A DNA stretch of 64,000 nt from Bacteroides stercoris ATCC 43183 (lineage in GTDB: Bacteria; Bacteroidota; Bacteroidia; Bacteroidales; Bacteroidaceae): assembly GCF_025147325.1 (NCBI RefSeq), contig NZ_CP102262.1, positions 1,860,001 to 1,924,000 on the forward strand. The letters are read 5' to 3'. The notes under the pieces are model-generated. The model did not search any database. It was not told the origin of the DNA and worked only from the letters and a program-made list of their open reading frames with translations. The position numbers and the translations under genes are program-made. Below are positions 31,809-40,367 of the stretch, one piece after another. How positions within the stretch are numbered: position 1 is the first letter of the stretch; the number at the start of each line of letters is the position of its first letter.

Positions 31809-33101
31809 TTATTCTTCATCATTCCGTTTAATAACGAGCAGTTTGTCTACTCTGCCGCGGTCCATATCCATTATTTCAAACTCCAGGTTTCTGTAGCTGA
31901 AAATGTCACCGGCTTTCGGGATGCGTCCTATAAGGAACATGGCGAGCCCGCTTAAAGTGGTAAAGTCCTCTTCCTTCAGGTCATCATAATTCAATATCCC
32001 CATTGCTTCCATAAAGTCATCTATATTCATCGAAGCTTCTACCAGCATGGAACCGTCGGCTCTGGCCACTATTTCCTCTTCTTCCGTTTCGTTCTCTTCC
32101 AGAATATCGCCGAAGATACTTTCCGTCAAATCATGCAGAGTGATAATGCCTTCTGTATTGCCATACTCGTCTACAACAACTCCGAACTTGTTTTTGTTCT
32201 TCTTAAATAGCTCTAAAACCTTTTTGGCATACAAACTTTCGGGAATAAACAAGGGCGGACGCGCAATTGTGCGAAGATTGAACGGTTGCTCACCACCCAG
32301 CATCAGGATAATATCTTTTACAGAAACAACACCTATGATTTCGTCCTTGCCGTTTTCCACCAACAGATATTTGCTGAAGTGCTCTTCCTGGATAATCCGA
32401 AGCACTTCTTCTTGCGTGTCGGAGGGGTGCAACACGATTACATCGCGTCGGTGCGTCATCAGGTCGTTGGCACGTTTGTCCGAGAAGCGGAAAACATCAC
32501 GCAGCATTTCGGTCTCTTCTTTGTCGATAACGCCCTGCTCGGAACTTTGATGCAAAATCATTTTCAGTTCTTCCTGTGTCATCTGCCGTTCTTCCCCGTC
32601 TTTCATGCCGATAAGCTTGTTTGTCAGTTTGGTTGAAGCACTGAGGAGGCAGACAAACGGATAGGATACTTTTGTCAGGATAATCATAAAAGGACTGAGC
32701 AGGGTGGCATAGCGTTCCGGATTGTTCAGTGCCATTGATTTTGGAACCAGCTCTCCGATAATGAGCGACAAATAGGTGATAACGGCTACTGTAGTAACCA
32801 TTGCCAGGTCTTTGGCATACAATTCCAGGCCGGGAATCATGGCAAATAGCGGAGTTACATCATCGGCTATGGCTACGCCGCCATATGCACCTGATATGAT
32901 ACCAATCAGCGTAATGCCGATTTGAATGGTAGATAGAAATTTTTCGGGCTCTTCCAGTTGTTTCAAAACCCCTTTTGCACTTTTGTTTCCTTTACTTACA
33001 AGAGTCTCTAAGCGTGCTTTACTTGAAGATACTAATGCAATTTCGTACATGGCAAAGATGCCATTCAGGATAAGTAGAAATAGAATAATGATAAATTCCA
33101 T
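31809..33101 (-). CDS. CNNM/CorC-family membrane protein (hemolysin-like, DUF21-CBS-CorC)
   Basis: A 430-residue inner-membrane protein. The DUF21 transmembrane part covers about 1-180 (IILFLLILNGIFAMYEIALVSSSKARLE, ITYLSLIIGELVPKSMAL). A pair of CBS domains follows (about 205-330, with MTHRRDVIVL and FGVVVDEYGNTEGIITLHDLTESIFGDI). The C-terminal CorC/HlyC domain (about 345-430) ends in DRGRVDKLLVIK. Family members act in magnesium or cobalt export; the name hemolysin is historical. The gene's promoter box is divergent from the esterase gene. Confidence 0.93.
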   Translation of the reverse strand: MEFIIILFLLILNGIFAMYEIALVSSSKARLETLVSKGNKSAKGVLKQLEEPEKFLSTIQIGITLIGIISGAYGGVAIADDVTPLFAMIPGLELYAKDLAMVTTVAVITYLSLIIGELVPKSMALNNPERYATLLSPFMIILTKVSYPFVCLLSASTKLTNKLIGMKDGEERQMTQEELKMILHQSSEQGVIDKEETEMLRDVFRFSDKRANDLMTHRRDVIVLHPSDTQEEVLRIIQEEHFSKYLLVENGKDEIIGVVSVKDIILMLGGEQPFNLRTIARPPLFIPESLYAKKVLELFKKNKNKFGVVVDEYGNTEGIITLHDLTESIFGDILEENETEEEEIVARADGSMLVEASMNIDDFMEAMGILNYDDLKEEDFTTLSGLAMFLIGRIPKAGDIFSYRNLEFEIMDMDRGRVDKLLVIKRNDEE

Positions 33102-33126
33102 GTTTGGATTACAAATTGTTTGTGTA

Positions 33127-33134
33127 CAAAGATA
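33127..33134 (-). promoter_or_regulatory. -7 box (TATCTTTG) for the CorC-like gene
   Basis: TAnnTTTG match on the minus strand, 26 bp upstream of the start codon. Confidence 0.6.
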
Positions 33135-33194
33135 ATGTTTTTTGGATATTTATTATTAATATTGCCGTTCCTTAAGAAGATTAAACAAAATAGC

Positions 33195-34013
33195 ATGAAA
33201 AACAAACTTTATCTGTTCGTATTCTTATTGCAAGTGCTGGCTTTAAGTGTACATGCCGCACGTGTAGACACTGTGTTTGTAAAAAGTCCTTCGATGAACA
33301 GGGAGGTAAAGGTGGTTTATATCCTTCCGGATAAGGCCGTTGCCGGAAATCCGCAAGCTTGTCCGGTAATCTATCTGTTGCACGGTTATGGAGGCAACGC
33401 ACGTACGTGGATGGGTGTCAAGCCGGAGCTGCCTCGGATTGCCGATGAAAAAGGCGTAATATTCGCATGTCCCGATGGTAAGAACAGTTGGTATTGGGAC
33501 AGTCCCCGGAATTCCGCTTATCGTTATGAAACTTTCATCTCTTCGGAACTGGTGAAGTATACGGATGAGCATTATGCTACGATTCCCAAGAAGAGTGCGC
33601 GTGCCATCAGCGGTTTGAGTATGGGTGGACACGGTGCGTTGTGGAATGCCATCCGCCACAGCGACATATTCGGTGCGGCGGGAAGTATGAGTGGCGGAGT
33701 GGATATCCGTCCGTTTCCTGATAACTGGGAAATGAAGAAGCAGTTGGGCGAGCTTGCCGCCAATGAAGCGGTATGGGATAGTCATACGGTAATCAATCAG
33801 GTTGATAAACTGAAGAACGGTGATTTGGCTCTGATTGTCGATTGCGGTGAAAGCGATTTCTTCCTTGATGTGAACAGGAATCTGCACAAAAGGTTGCTGG
33901 AGTGCAAGATAGACCACGATTTTATAACACGTCCCGGCGGTCATACCGGTACGTATTGGAATAATTCCATAGATTATCACATTCTGTTTTTCTGCAAATT
34001 CTTTAGCAGATGA
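33195..34013 (+). CDS. Exported esterase (CE1 / esterase D-like)
   Basis: A 272-residue alpha/beta hydrolase with a signal peptide (cleavage near SVHAA). The start at MKNKLYLFV is chosen for this signal; an upstream extension has no such character. Seen: oxyanion region LLHGYGGNARTWM, nucleophile elbow GLSMGGHG with Ser142, acid in DCGESDFF, and catalytic His in RPGGHTGTYW. Relatives hydrolyse acetyl or feruloyl esters on polysaccharides or S-formylglutathione; export suggests a glycan ester. Its stop abuts the convergent DUF4595 lipoprotein gene with no spacer. Confidence 0.9.
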   Translation: MKNKLYLFVFLLQVLALSVHAARVDTVFVKSPSMNREVKVVYILPDKAVAGNPQACPVIYLLHGYGGNARTWMGVKPELPRIADEKGVIFACPDGKNSWYWDSPRNSAYRYETFISSELVKYTDEHYATIPKKSARAISGLSMGGHGALWNAIRHSDIFGAAGSMSGGVDIRPFPDNWEMKKQLGELAANEAVWDSHTVINQVDKLKNGDLALIVDCGESDFFLDVNRNLHKRLLECKIDHDFITRPGGHTGTYWNNSIDYHILFFCKFFSR

Positions 34014-34847
34014 TTACTCAATCACATAGCTTACGGTACGGGTATAATCCGTGCCGTAACTGTTTATGACTTCTTTGCAGGAAGTCATGAGATTGCGTTT
34101 GTCAAAAGAGAAGATATAATTGGTGACCTCTTTATTTCCATCGGGGATAATCCGGTCTATTAAAATAGGAAACGGCTCTCCCAGGAATTTCCCGTATAGA
34201 GCGGCTGTATGTAGCGAAAGCGGATATAATTCGGCGAGAAACAGGCAGGGAACTCCTGACAGATTATTTATTCCGTCATTTGCCGGAGTGGTAGCCGTAT
34301 ATGCCTGCCCGTAAGCATCTGTCTTTTGCAGGATGCGCAATGCCTGATAGTTGCCGTAGTCTATGTCGATGGATGCGTATACGCCGTCATTGATGCTTTC
34401 GGTTATGTTTTTCAGGTAATATTTACCTTCCGGAGCGGTGAAATACGAGAAAGTATAGGTGCGGATCGTACCGTTTTCCTGCCGTGTACATGAGGTGGCG
34501 TATCCTTTGTCGTCCAGGGTATAGACTGACACATTGCCGAAATTATCCGTTACTACAGCCTGATGTTCACTATAAGTTACTGATGCTGCGTTTTCAATGC
34601 ACATCGGTTCGCCTTGAACCGAATAACTTTGTACGATAGTGAATCCGGTCAATTGTCCCTGACTGTATGAGTAGGTTTGAGTGGTGGTTACTGTAGGTAC
34701 TCCCGCTTCATAGGTACTTTTTTCCGATAATTGAATTTTGGAAAAGGGTACGGTAGAGCGGTTTCCGTTGACGGTAGAGTCATGATTGTCTTCACAAGCT
34801 GTCATTACTGTGAGTACAACTGACAATGCAAAGACTATTTTTCTCAT
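34014..34847 (-). CDS. DUF4595 domain lipoprotein
   Basis: A 277-residue lipoprotein with lipobox MTAC (Cys18) and an acidic EDNHD after the cysteine, suggesting surface exposure. The body is beta-rich with repeated short hairpins (QTYSYSQGQLTGF, VYTLDDKGYATSC, RTYTFSYF, NYIFSFDKRNLMTSC) reminiscent of RHS/YD-like repeats, as in DUF4595 proteins of Bacteroides. Function is unknown. It lies 29 bp downstream of an S41-family lipoprotein gene and is probably co-transcribed with it. Confidence 0.8.
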   Translation of the reverse strand: MRKIVFALSVVLTVMTACEDNHDSTVNGNRSTVPFSKIQLSEKSTYEAGVPTVTTTQTYSYSQGQLTGFTIVQSYSVQGEPMCIENAASVTYSEHQAVVTDNFGNVSVYTLDDKGYATSCTRQENGTIRTYTFSYFTAPEGKYYLKNITESINDGVYASIDIDYGNYQALRILQKTDAYGQAYTATTPANDGINNLSGVPCLFLAELYPLSLHTAALYGKFLGEPFPILIDRIIPDGNKEVTNYIFSFDKRNLMTSCKEVINSYGTDYTRTVSYVIE

Positions 34848-34876
34848 TATTTCCGTTGTTTAATTCATTGTTTCTG

Positions 34877-36289
34877 CTATTTGACAATCAACCCCTTGCG
34901 CAGGTTCTTTTGAGTGGTGAAACTCCGGACTATGGCAGTGCCTGTTTTTGGGGTCGGCAATTCGACAATTCCAGCTATGACTTGCAGGGCTGTATGGAGC
35001 AAAATTTCGTCAGGCTCGCCTAAGGGCAGATAGTATTGCAGGTAGGATGTTTCGTTGATAGCGATATCCGGCTTAAAGCCTGCGCTATAGTCCGCTTCTC
35101 CGTTAGAGTTGAATACTTCGCATACGACCGGACGTACCGCCCAGGGGTATTTGGGATTGATGAAAGTTTCCGTAGCCACGTATTCTCCTTTGGTTGTCTG
35201 TCCGATGAGCACTACCTTCATATAGGGTTTCAGGCAGTTAATAAGCATTTCCGCTGCACCGGCAGTGGTTCCGCTTGTGATGATATAAACGGTGGGCAGA
35301 TTCAGATTGACTCCGCCTTGCAAGAGTTGGGAGTCCAATATCAGGTCACGGTTTTGGGCGCTTTGCTTATCATTATATTGCAAGAAAGCAAAAGGGCTTT
35401 CCAATTTATCGGCAGGTACAAGGATATCTGCGAGAAGTTGCACGCATTCCATTTCTCCACCGGAATTATAGCGGAAGTCGAGTACAAGATTATTAATGCC
35501 GCGTTGCTTGCATTCTTGGGAGAAAGCACGTAACTCATTGTTGTACTTCTCACTCTGTTCCGCAGTGCCGGCAGTGAAAGAGTTGTATGCCAGATAGGCT
35601 ATCTTGTAATCAGTGCCTTTCAGTTGTATAAAATTTGTGTCATAGATGGCGCTCTCCGTTACCGGACGGACTGCCGGGAGTGCAACATCTCCTGTTTCCT
35701 GTATGATTCCTACCTCTTTATCTTCTTCTTCTTCGTTCTCTCCGTTTTCCGTATCCCCCTCTGTGCCGCCGTTGTTCTCCTCTTTTACTATCACATACTT
35801 TCCGATGCGCAATGTTCGTGCACCGCCATCTATAAGCCTTTCTTCCGTCTTTTTGGTGATGGAGTCGCCGTCGACAAGCATTATCCAGTTGCCGCGTTCC
35901 AGTCCGGCATCCTTGGCGGGAGAGTTCTTTGCCACGTATGATACGAGGGCAGTATAGGTTGTGTCGCTGGTAGCCACTTTATATAATGTGTAGTCAAAAC
36001 CATAACTTGGCAACGGCGTATCCATTATTGAATCGACGGTGGAAAAACCTTTATCGTTTTTTGATAAGATACTTTTTAAGAAAGCGTCCGGAGCCTGAAA
36101 ATAGTTCAGACTGTTGGCAGCCGGAATATCCTCGTACCATAAGTAGACTTCCCGCATCAGGCTGTCCATCCACAGGTCACGCCCTGTCAGCGGATAGTAT
36201 TCTTTCCAGCGGTCTTCTCCGCAGGAAAACAGGCTTGTCAGTGCAAGGAGTCCCAGTAAGGGAAAATATAACAGCTTCCTTATCTTCAT
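34877..36289 (-). CDS. S41-family (C-terminal processing protease-like) lipoprotein, catalytically degenerate
   Basis: A 470-residue lipoprotein with lipobox LFSC (Cys23). Order: helical N-terminal domain (DLWMDSLMREVYLWYEDIP, typical of Bacteroides S41 proteins), PDZ-like domain about 100-150 (NSPAKDAGLERGNWIMLVDG), a highly acidic insert about 178-205 (TEGDTENGENEEEEDKE), then the S41 core with NLVLDFRYNSGGEM and TVYIITSGTTAGAAEMLI. In active enzymes the core reads TASASE with Ser as nucleophile and a Lys 25 residues on. Here these positions are Gly344 and Glu369, although a Lys lies two residues earlier at 367. It therefore looks like a non-proteolytic binding protein. It is transcribed with the DUF4595 gene. 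Confidence 0.88.
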   Translation of the reverse strand: MKIRKLLYFPLLGLLALTSLFSCGEDRWKEYYPLTGRDLWMDSLMREVYLWYEDIPAANSLNYFQAPDAFLKSILSKNDKGFSTVDSIMDTPLPSYGFDYTLYKVATSDTTYTALVSYVAKNSPAKDAGLERGNWIMLVDGDSITKKTEERLIDGGARTLRIGKYVIVKEENNGGTEGDTENGENEEEEDKEVGIIQETGDVALPAVRPVTESAIYDTNFIQLKGTDYKIAYLAYNSFTAGTAEQSEKYNNELRAFSQECKQRGINNLVLDFRYNSGGEMECVQLLADILVPADKLESPFAFLQYNDKQSAQNRDLILDSQLLQGGVNLNLPTVYIITSGTTAGAAEMLINCLKPYMKVVLIGQTTKGEYVATETFINPKYPWAVRPVVCEVFNSNGEADYSAGFKPDIAINETSYLQYYLPLGEPDEILLHTALQVIAGIVELPTPKTGTAIVRSFTTQKNLRKGLIVK

Positions 36290-36318
36290 CAGTCTCTATA
36301 TCATTTGGTTTTCGTCCG

Positions 36319-36326
36319 CAAAAATA
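36319..36326 (-). promoter_or_regulatory. -7 box (TATTTTTG) for the S41-DUF4595 operon
   Basis: TAnnTTTG match on the minus strand, 30 bp upstream of the S41 start. Confidence 0.55.
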
Positions 36327-36405
36327 GCGAATACTTCTTGTATCTACCACAAATATGGTATAAAATTCCCTATTGTATGTCATAGCTTGCTTGGTTTTAT
36401 CCCTC

Positions 36406-36413
36406 TATCTTTG
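36406..36413 (+). promoter_or_regulatory. -7 box (TATCTTTG) for metY
   Basis: TAnnTTTG match 68 bp upstream of the start codon, leaving a leader long enough for the hairpin listed next. Confidence 0.6.
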
Positions 36414-36433
36414 CAACATCCGAGTATAAATCG

Positions 36434-36464
36434 GGGAGGATTGGAAACAGGCTTCTATCCTCTC
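36434..36464 (+). other. Hairpin in the metY leader
   Basis: GGGAGGAT pairs with ATCCTCTC (8 bp, one G-U) around a 15-nt loop, 17 nt before the ATG. GTAT/ATAC on either side can extend the fold. It could be a regulatory leader of a sulfur-metabolism gene, but I do not recognise a known riboswitch. Confidence 0.5.
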
Positions 36465-36480
36465 ATAAATACAACTGACA

Positions 36481-37767
36481 ATGGACACAAAGAATTTACA
36501 TTTTGAGACACTGCAACTTCATGCAGGACAAGAACAGCCCGATCCCGCTACAGATGCGCGTGCCGTACCTATTTATCAGACTACTTCGTATGTATTCCGC
36601 AACTCGGCACATGCAGCCGCCCGCTTTGCGTTGCAAGAGCCGGGGAACATCTACGGCAGACTAACGAATCCCACACAAGGAGTATTCGAGCAACGTGTTG
36701 CCGCCCTTGAAGGCGGTGTTGCAGGGCTGGCGGTTGCTTCCGGTGCAGCGGCTGTGACCTATGCTTTCGAGAATATTACGCGTGCAGGTGACCACATCGT
36801 AGCCGCCAAAACCATTTATGGCGGAACATACAATCTGCTGGCGCATACATTACCGGCTTACGGTGTCACGACCACCTTTGTTGATCCGAGCGATTTATCC
36901 AACTTCGAGAAAGCTATTCAGGAGAATACAAAGGCCGTGTTTATCGAGACATTGGGAAATCCTAACTCCAATGTTATTGATATTGGTGCTGTTGCCGAAA
37001 TCGCTCATCGTCATAAAATCCCTTTGATTATCGACAACACCTTCGGTACTCCTTATCTGATTCGCCCTATCGAACATGGTGCTGATATTGTGATACATTC
37101 CGCCACAAAATTTATTGGCGGGCATGGTACTTCTTTAGGCGGTGTTATTGTAGATGGCGGCAAGTTCGATTGGGTGGCTTCCGGTAAATTTCCGCAACTG
37201 ACCGAACCCGATCCGAGCTATCATGGCGTGCGCTTTACCGATGCGGCAGGTGCGGCTGCATATGCTGTCCGTATCCGTGCCGTTTTGTTGCGCGATACCG
37301 GAGCTGCCATCAGTCCTTTCAATGCCTTTGTTCTTTTGCAGGGTTTGGAAACACTCTCTTTGCGTGTGGAACGCCATGTGGAGAATGCGCTGAGAGTGGT
37401 GGAGTTTTTGAAGAATCATCCTAAAGTGGCGGCTGTGAACCACCCGTCTTTACCAAATCATCCGGACCATGCGTTATACCGGAAGTATTTCCCGAAAGGA
37501 GCAGGTTCCATCTTTACCTTTGAGGTAAGGGGTGGAGAGAAGGAAGCTCAGACATTTATTGACAACTTGCAGATATTCTCATTATTGGCAAATGTGGCAG
37601 ATGTAAAGTCGCTTGTCATACATCCCGCTACTACCACCCATTCGCAATTGAATGAACAGGAATTGGCAGAGCAGGGCATCAAGCCGGGAACGGTACGCCT
37701 TTCAGTAGGGACGGAGCATATAGATGACTTGTTGGATGATTTGTCCCAAGCGTTGGAGAAAATTTAA
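36481..37767 (+). CDS. metY: O-acetylhomoserine sulfhydrylase (PLP-dependent)
   Basis: A 428-residue cytoplasmic enzyme that makes homocysteine (or cysteine) from O-acetylhomoserine (or O-acetylserine) and sulfide. Seen: [23 protein letters not shown] at the start, [44 protein letters not shown], and [15 protein letters not shown] with the PLP-binding Lys. The C-terminus [15 protein letters not shown] and [18 protein letters not shown] is typical. The length of about 430 separates this subgroup from MetB/MetC (about 385). It has its own promoter and a structured leader. It supplies homocysteine for the MetH encoded 14 kb downstream. Confidence 0.95.
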   Translation: MDTKNLHFETLQLHAGQEQPDPATDARAVPIYQTTSYVFRNSAHAAARFALQEPGNIYGRLTNPTQGVFEQRVAALEGGVAGLAVASGAAAVTYAFENITRAGDHIVAAKTIYGGTYNLLAHTLPAYGVTTTFVDPSDLSNFEKAIQENTKAVFIETLGNPNSNVIDIGAVAEIAHRHKIPLIIDNTFGTPYLIRPIEHGADIVIHSATKFIGGHGTSLGGVIVDGGKFDWVASGKFPQLTEPDPSYHGVRFTDAAGAAAYAVRIRAVLLRDTGAAISPFNAFVLLQGLETLSLRVERHVENALRVVEFLKNHPKVAAVNHPSLPNHPDHALYRKYFPKGAGSIFTFEVRGGEKEAQTFIDNLQIFSLLANVADVKSLVIHPATTTHSQLNEQELAEQGIKPGTVRLSVGTEHIDDLLDDLSQALEKI

Positions 37768-37783
37768 GTCCGGAACCAAAGAG

Positions 37784-37823
37784 CATTTCGTCCGATGAAA
37801 CCATTTGTTCGTCGGATGAAATG
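37784..37823 (+). other. Hairpin between metY and mnmA
   Basis: CATTTCGTCCGATG pairs with CGTCGGATGAAATG (14 bp including two G-U pairs) around a 12-nt loop. No T-run follows, so a terminator is not certain; it may be a processing or stability element. Confidence 0.5.
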
Positions 37824-37840
37824 TTAGATACATTATTAAT

Positions 37841-38938
37841 ATGAATATTGCCGTTTTATTATCCGGGGGTGTTGACAGTTCGGTTGTCGTACATCTCCTT
37901 TGTGAGCAAGGTCACCGTCCCTCTCTGTTTTATATAAAGATAGGAAAGGATGATGCCGAGTATATGGACTGTTCGGCAGAGGAAGACCTGGAGATGGCTT
38001 CTGCCGTAGCGCGCCGTTACGGTCTTTCGCTGGAAGTTGTCGATTTACATCGGGAGTACTGGGATAATGTAGCCGCTTATGCTATTGAAAAAGTTAGCCG
38101 CGGGTTCACTCCGAATCCGGATGTGATGTGCAACAAGCTGATTAAATTCGGTTGCTTTGAACAGCGGGTCGGCAGGCACTTCGACTTTACGGCAACCGGA
38201 CATTATGCTACTACCGTTCTGCAGAATGGAAAGACCTGGCTGGGAACAGCCCTCGACCCCGTAAAAGACCAGACGGACTTTCTTGCGCAGATAGACTACC
38301 TGCAAGTGTCCAAACTGATGTTCCCGTTGGGCGGACTGATGAAACAGGAAGTGCGCGATATTGCTTTGAAAGCTCAGTTGCCCAGTGCCCGAAGACGAGA
38401 CAGTCAAGGAATCTGTTTCTTGGGACGGATTAATTATAATGACTTTGTCCGTCGTTTCCTCGGAGAAAAGGAAGGCCGGATTGTTGAGTTGGAAACGGGA
38501 AAGATACTGGGTACGCATCGCGGTTATTGGTTTCATACTATCGGTCAGCGTAAAGGCTTGGGCTTGAGTGGCGGACCTTGGTTTGTGGTTCGTAAAGATA
38601 CGGACGAGAATGTAATTTATGTGTCGCACGGATATGATACGGAACTGCAATACGGACATGAGTTCAGTATGCAGGATTTTCATTTTATTACGGAAAATCC
38701 GTGGGAAGGCATTAAAGATGAGATTCCGGTTACGTTCAAGATACGCCATGCTCCCGGATTTATCGGCGGCAGGCTGTGGCAGGACGAAACAGGCTATCGT
38801 ATTGTTTCAGATGAGAAGTTGCAGGGCATAGCTCCCGGCCAGTTTGGCGTTGTATATGATGAGGCTGCCAAGCTTTGTATCGGAAGCGGGGAAATCAGAT
38901 ATAGTACTCCACCAAATCCACAATGCCCGCTTTCATAG
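37841..38938 (+). CDS. mnmA: tRNA 2-thiouridine(34) synthase MnmA
   Basis: A 365-residue cytoplasmic enzyme that puts sulfur on U34 of Glu, Gln and Lys tRNAs. Seen: the PP-loop LSGGVDSSV at residues 7-15, catalytic cysteines Cys97 in [11 protein letters not shown] and Cys192 in SQGICFLG, the tRNA-contact segment [10 protein letters not shown], and the C-terminal barrel with [19 protein letters not shown]. The final residues after CIGSGEIRY ([11 protein letters not shown]) look like an added tail and overlap the convergent regulator gene by 44 bp. Bacteroides often carries two MnmA paralogues; this is one of them. Confidence 0.95.
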   Translation: MNIAVLLSGGVDSSVVVHLLCEQGHRPSLFYIKIGKDDAEYMDCSAEEDLEMASAVARRYGLSLEVVDLHREYWDNVAAYAIEKVSRGFTPNPDVMCNKLIKFGCFEQRVGRHFDFTATGHYATTVLQNGKTWLGTALDPVKDQTDFLAQIDYLQVSKLMFPLGGLMKQEVRDIALKAQLPSARRRDSQGICFLGRINYNDFVRRFLGEKEGRIVELETGKILGTHRGYWFHTIGQRKGLGLSGGPWFVVRKDTDENVIYVSHGYDTELQYGHEFSMQDFHFITENPWEGIKDEIPVTFKIRHAPGFIGGRLWQDETGYRIVSDEKLQGIAPGQFGVVYDEAAKLCIGSGEIRYSTPPNPQCPLS

Positions 38939-39557
38939 CATATTTCGTAGCTTCGTGGGCATTGTTCACATTCAGTTTTCTGAAGATGTTTTTCCGGTGG
39001 CTGTTCACGGTATGGAAACTGAGGTTTCTTTCGGCTGCTATTTCTTTGGTCGTTTTTCCTAATGCAATCTCTTTCAGAATACTTCTTTCGGCAGGCGTCA
39101 GCAGAGCGTTTTGCAGAGTGGGGTGGGGAGCAGCCGACTGGTTATTTCCCGAGAGTAATAAGTTGCTGACGTGATTACATATAAAGCGTTCCTTACGTGA
39201 AGCGCATTGCAGTGCTGTGAGTATCTCTTCTTTGGAATTGTCCTTCAGCACTACTCCGAATGCCATGCTGCTGAACAATACTTGTCGCAGAAAGCCGACG
39301 CTCAGTTCGTCGGAAAACAGTAACCAGTCCGCTGTTTTGAAGCGTTCGTGCAATACAATCAGTTCATCGGCGCCGGTAAAGTCAAACAGTGTATAGTCCA
39401 ATATAACCACCGCTTCGGGATGTAACCGTAGCTGTTGTATAAGCTCCGCTTTATTGTCGGCTTCCAGCAGCAAGGCGGTGTCTTTCTGTTTGCTCAACAG
39501 AAACATCATGCCTGCTTTGGTTATATCTTGATTGTCCGCGATGATAAATTCTCTCAT
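38895..39557 (-). CDS. LuxR/NarL-type response regulator
   Basis: A 220-residue DNA-binding regulator. The start at [10 protein letters not shown] begins a receiver domain directly; a longer reading frame upstream crosses the promoter box and hairpin. Receiver: acidic AD...D cluster at 8-11, phospho-acceptor Asp54 in [10 protein letters not shown] and Lys105 in VVLKDN. Helix-turn-helix about 155-215: [27 protein letters not shown] and [14 protein letters not shown]. No partner histidine kinase is adjacent, so it is an orphan here. The 3' end overlaps mnmA on the opposite strand by 44 bp. Confidence 0.92.
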   Translation of the reverse strand: MREFIIADNQDITKAGMMFLLSKQKDTALLLEADNKAELIQQLRLHPEAVVILDYTLFDFTGADELIVLHERFKTADWLLFSDELSVGFLRQVLFSSMAFGVVLKDNSKEEILTALQCASRKERFICNHVSNLLLSGNNQSAAPHPTLQNALLTPAERSILKEIALGKTTKEIAAERNLSFHTVNSHRKNIFRKLNVNNAHEATKYAMKAGIVDLVEYYI

Positions 39558-39575
39558 GATGAATATAATATATAA

Positions 39576-39621
39576 AACTCCGCTGCAAATGTACACTTTT
39601 TAAGCGACTTGCAGCGGAGTT
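39576..39621 (-). terminator. Terminator of the DUF4251 gene
   Basis: AACTCCGCTGCAA and TTGCAGCGGAGTT form a perfect 13-bp stem around a 20-nt loop. On the minus strand it is followed by TTTTATATATTAT. It lies 25 bp after the DUF4251 stop and 18 bp before the regulator start. Confidence 0.75.
39586..39593 (-). promoter_or_regulatory. -7 box (TACATTTG) for the response regulator, inside the hairpin
   Basis: TAnnTTTG match on the minus strand that overlaps the loop and the start of the 3' arm of the terminator hairpin. A transcript would start within the 3' arm. Confidence 0.5.
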
Positions 39622-39645
39622 GGGAATATATATATTGTAATAGGG

Positions 39646-40236
39646 CTACCAGGAACGTCCCTTAAAGATATTCGATTGGTTCAACGGCAGCAGGCTGCCA
39701 CTTAAAGTCATAGTATTGGAGTTGAAGTTCGGGCTGATGGTAACGGTTGCATTATTACCGCCGTTGGTCAGCGTAAGGAATATCTGTGCGGAGATGCCGA
39801 TACCCTGGATGCTGAAATTACAGTTGATGTTGCCGCGTTTGTCGGTAGACATTTTCATGTCCGATACCGTCCCGTCCACTGTTACGCCGCCGATACCGTT
39901 AGGACCGGGATAAACCGTGTTGAAAGCCACCTGTACCGTACCGCGTGCCTGATTTACCAATACGAAGTTTGTGTTGGAAGTGACGAAAGCCGTCTGCCCG
40001 TTGCGGAACATTACCTGATTGGCTTCCAATACAAACTTCTGTGCTTTCAGCGCTGCTACGGCATCATCGTAGGAGACCGCGTCGGCTGCCTGCTGTTCCG
40101 CTTTCAGGCGTGCGCGCTCTGCGTCTCTTTGGGCTTTGCGGTCTGCACGGCGTTGTGCGTTACTCTCTTGTGCATACACGGTGGTTGTCACCATGCTCAT
40201 CAATACTAATGCTGCTAATGCAATAAACTTTTTCAT
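39646..40236 (-). CDS. DUF4251 exported protein
   Basis: A 196-residue periplasmic protein with a signal peptide (cleavage at VYAQ). A highly charged helix rich in Arg, Ala and Gln follows (about 25-55), then the DUF4251 beta domain (AALKAQKFVLEANQVMFRNG, TNTNFVLVNQARGTVQVAFN, GIGGVTVDGTVSDMKM, GSLLPLNQSNIFKG). The family is common in Bacteroidales and of unknown function; the fold suggests a lipocalin-like barrel. It is monocistronic, with a hairpin terminator downstream. Confidence 0.88.
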   Translation of the reverse strand: MKKFIALAALVLMSMVTTTVYAQESNAQRRADRKAQRDAERARLKAEQQAADAVSYDDAVAALKAQKFVLEANQVMFRNGQTAFVTSNTNFVLVNQARGTVQVAFNTVYPGPNGIGGVTVDGTVSDMKMSTDKRGNINCNFSIQGIGISAQIFLTLTNGGNNATVTISPNFNSNTMTLSGSLLPLNQSNIFKGRSW

Positions 40237-40367
40237 ACTTAATTTTTGTTTAGGTTTAAATTATATTGTTCGTTATAAGTTTATTGCAAGAACAATGCCC
40301 ATCCGCGATTGTTCACTCTCTTTTTTAATTTTATGAGATTTAAGGAGTTGGCGGCGGGGCTATGAAG

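Noticed and set aside
36420..36480. SAM-II riboswitch before metY
   Set aside because: The expected pseudoknot and the conserved GCTAAA-type segment are not present.
40290..40314. Terminator of nhaC
   Set aside because: The 7-bp hairpin GAACAAT/ATTGTTC has its T-run on the plus strand, whereas both neighbouring genes are on the minus strand.
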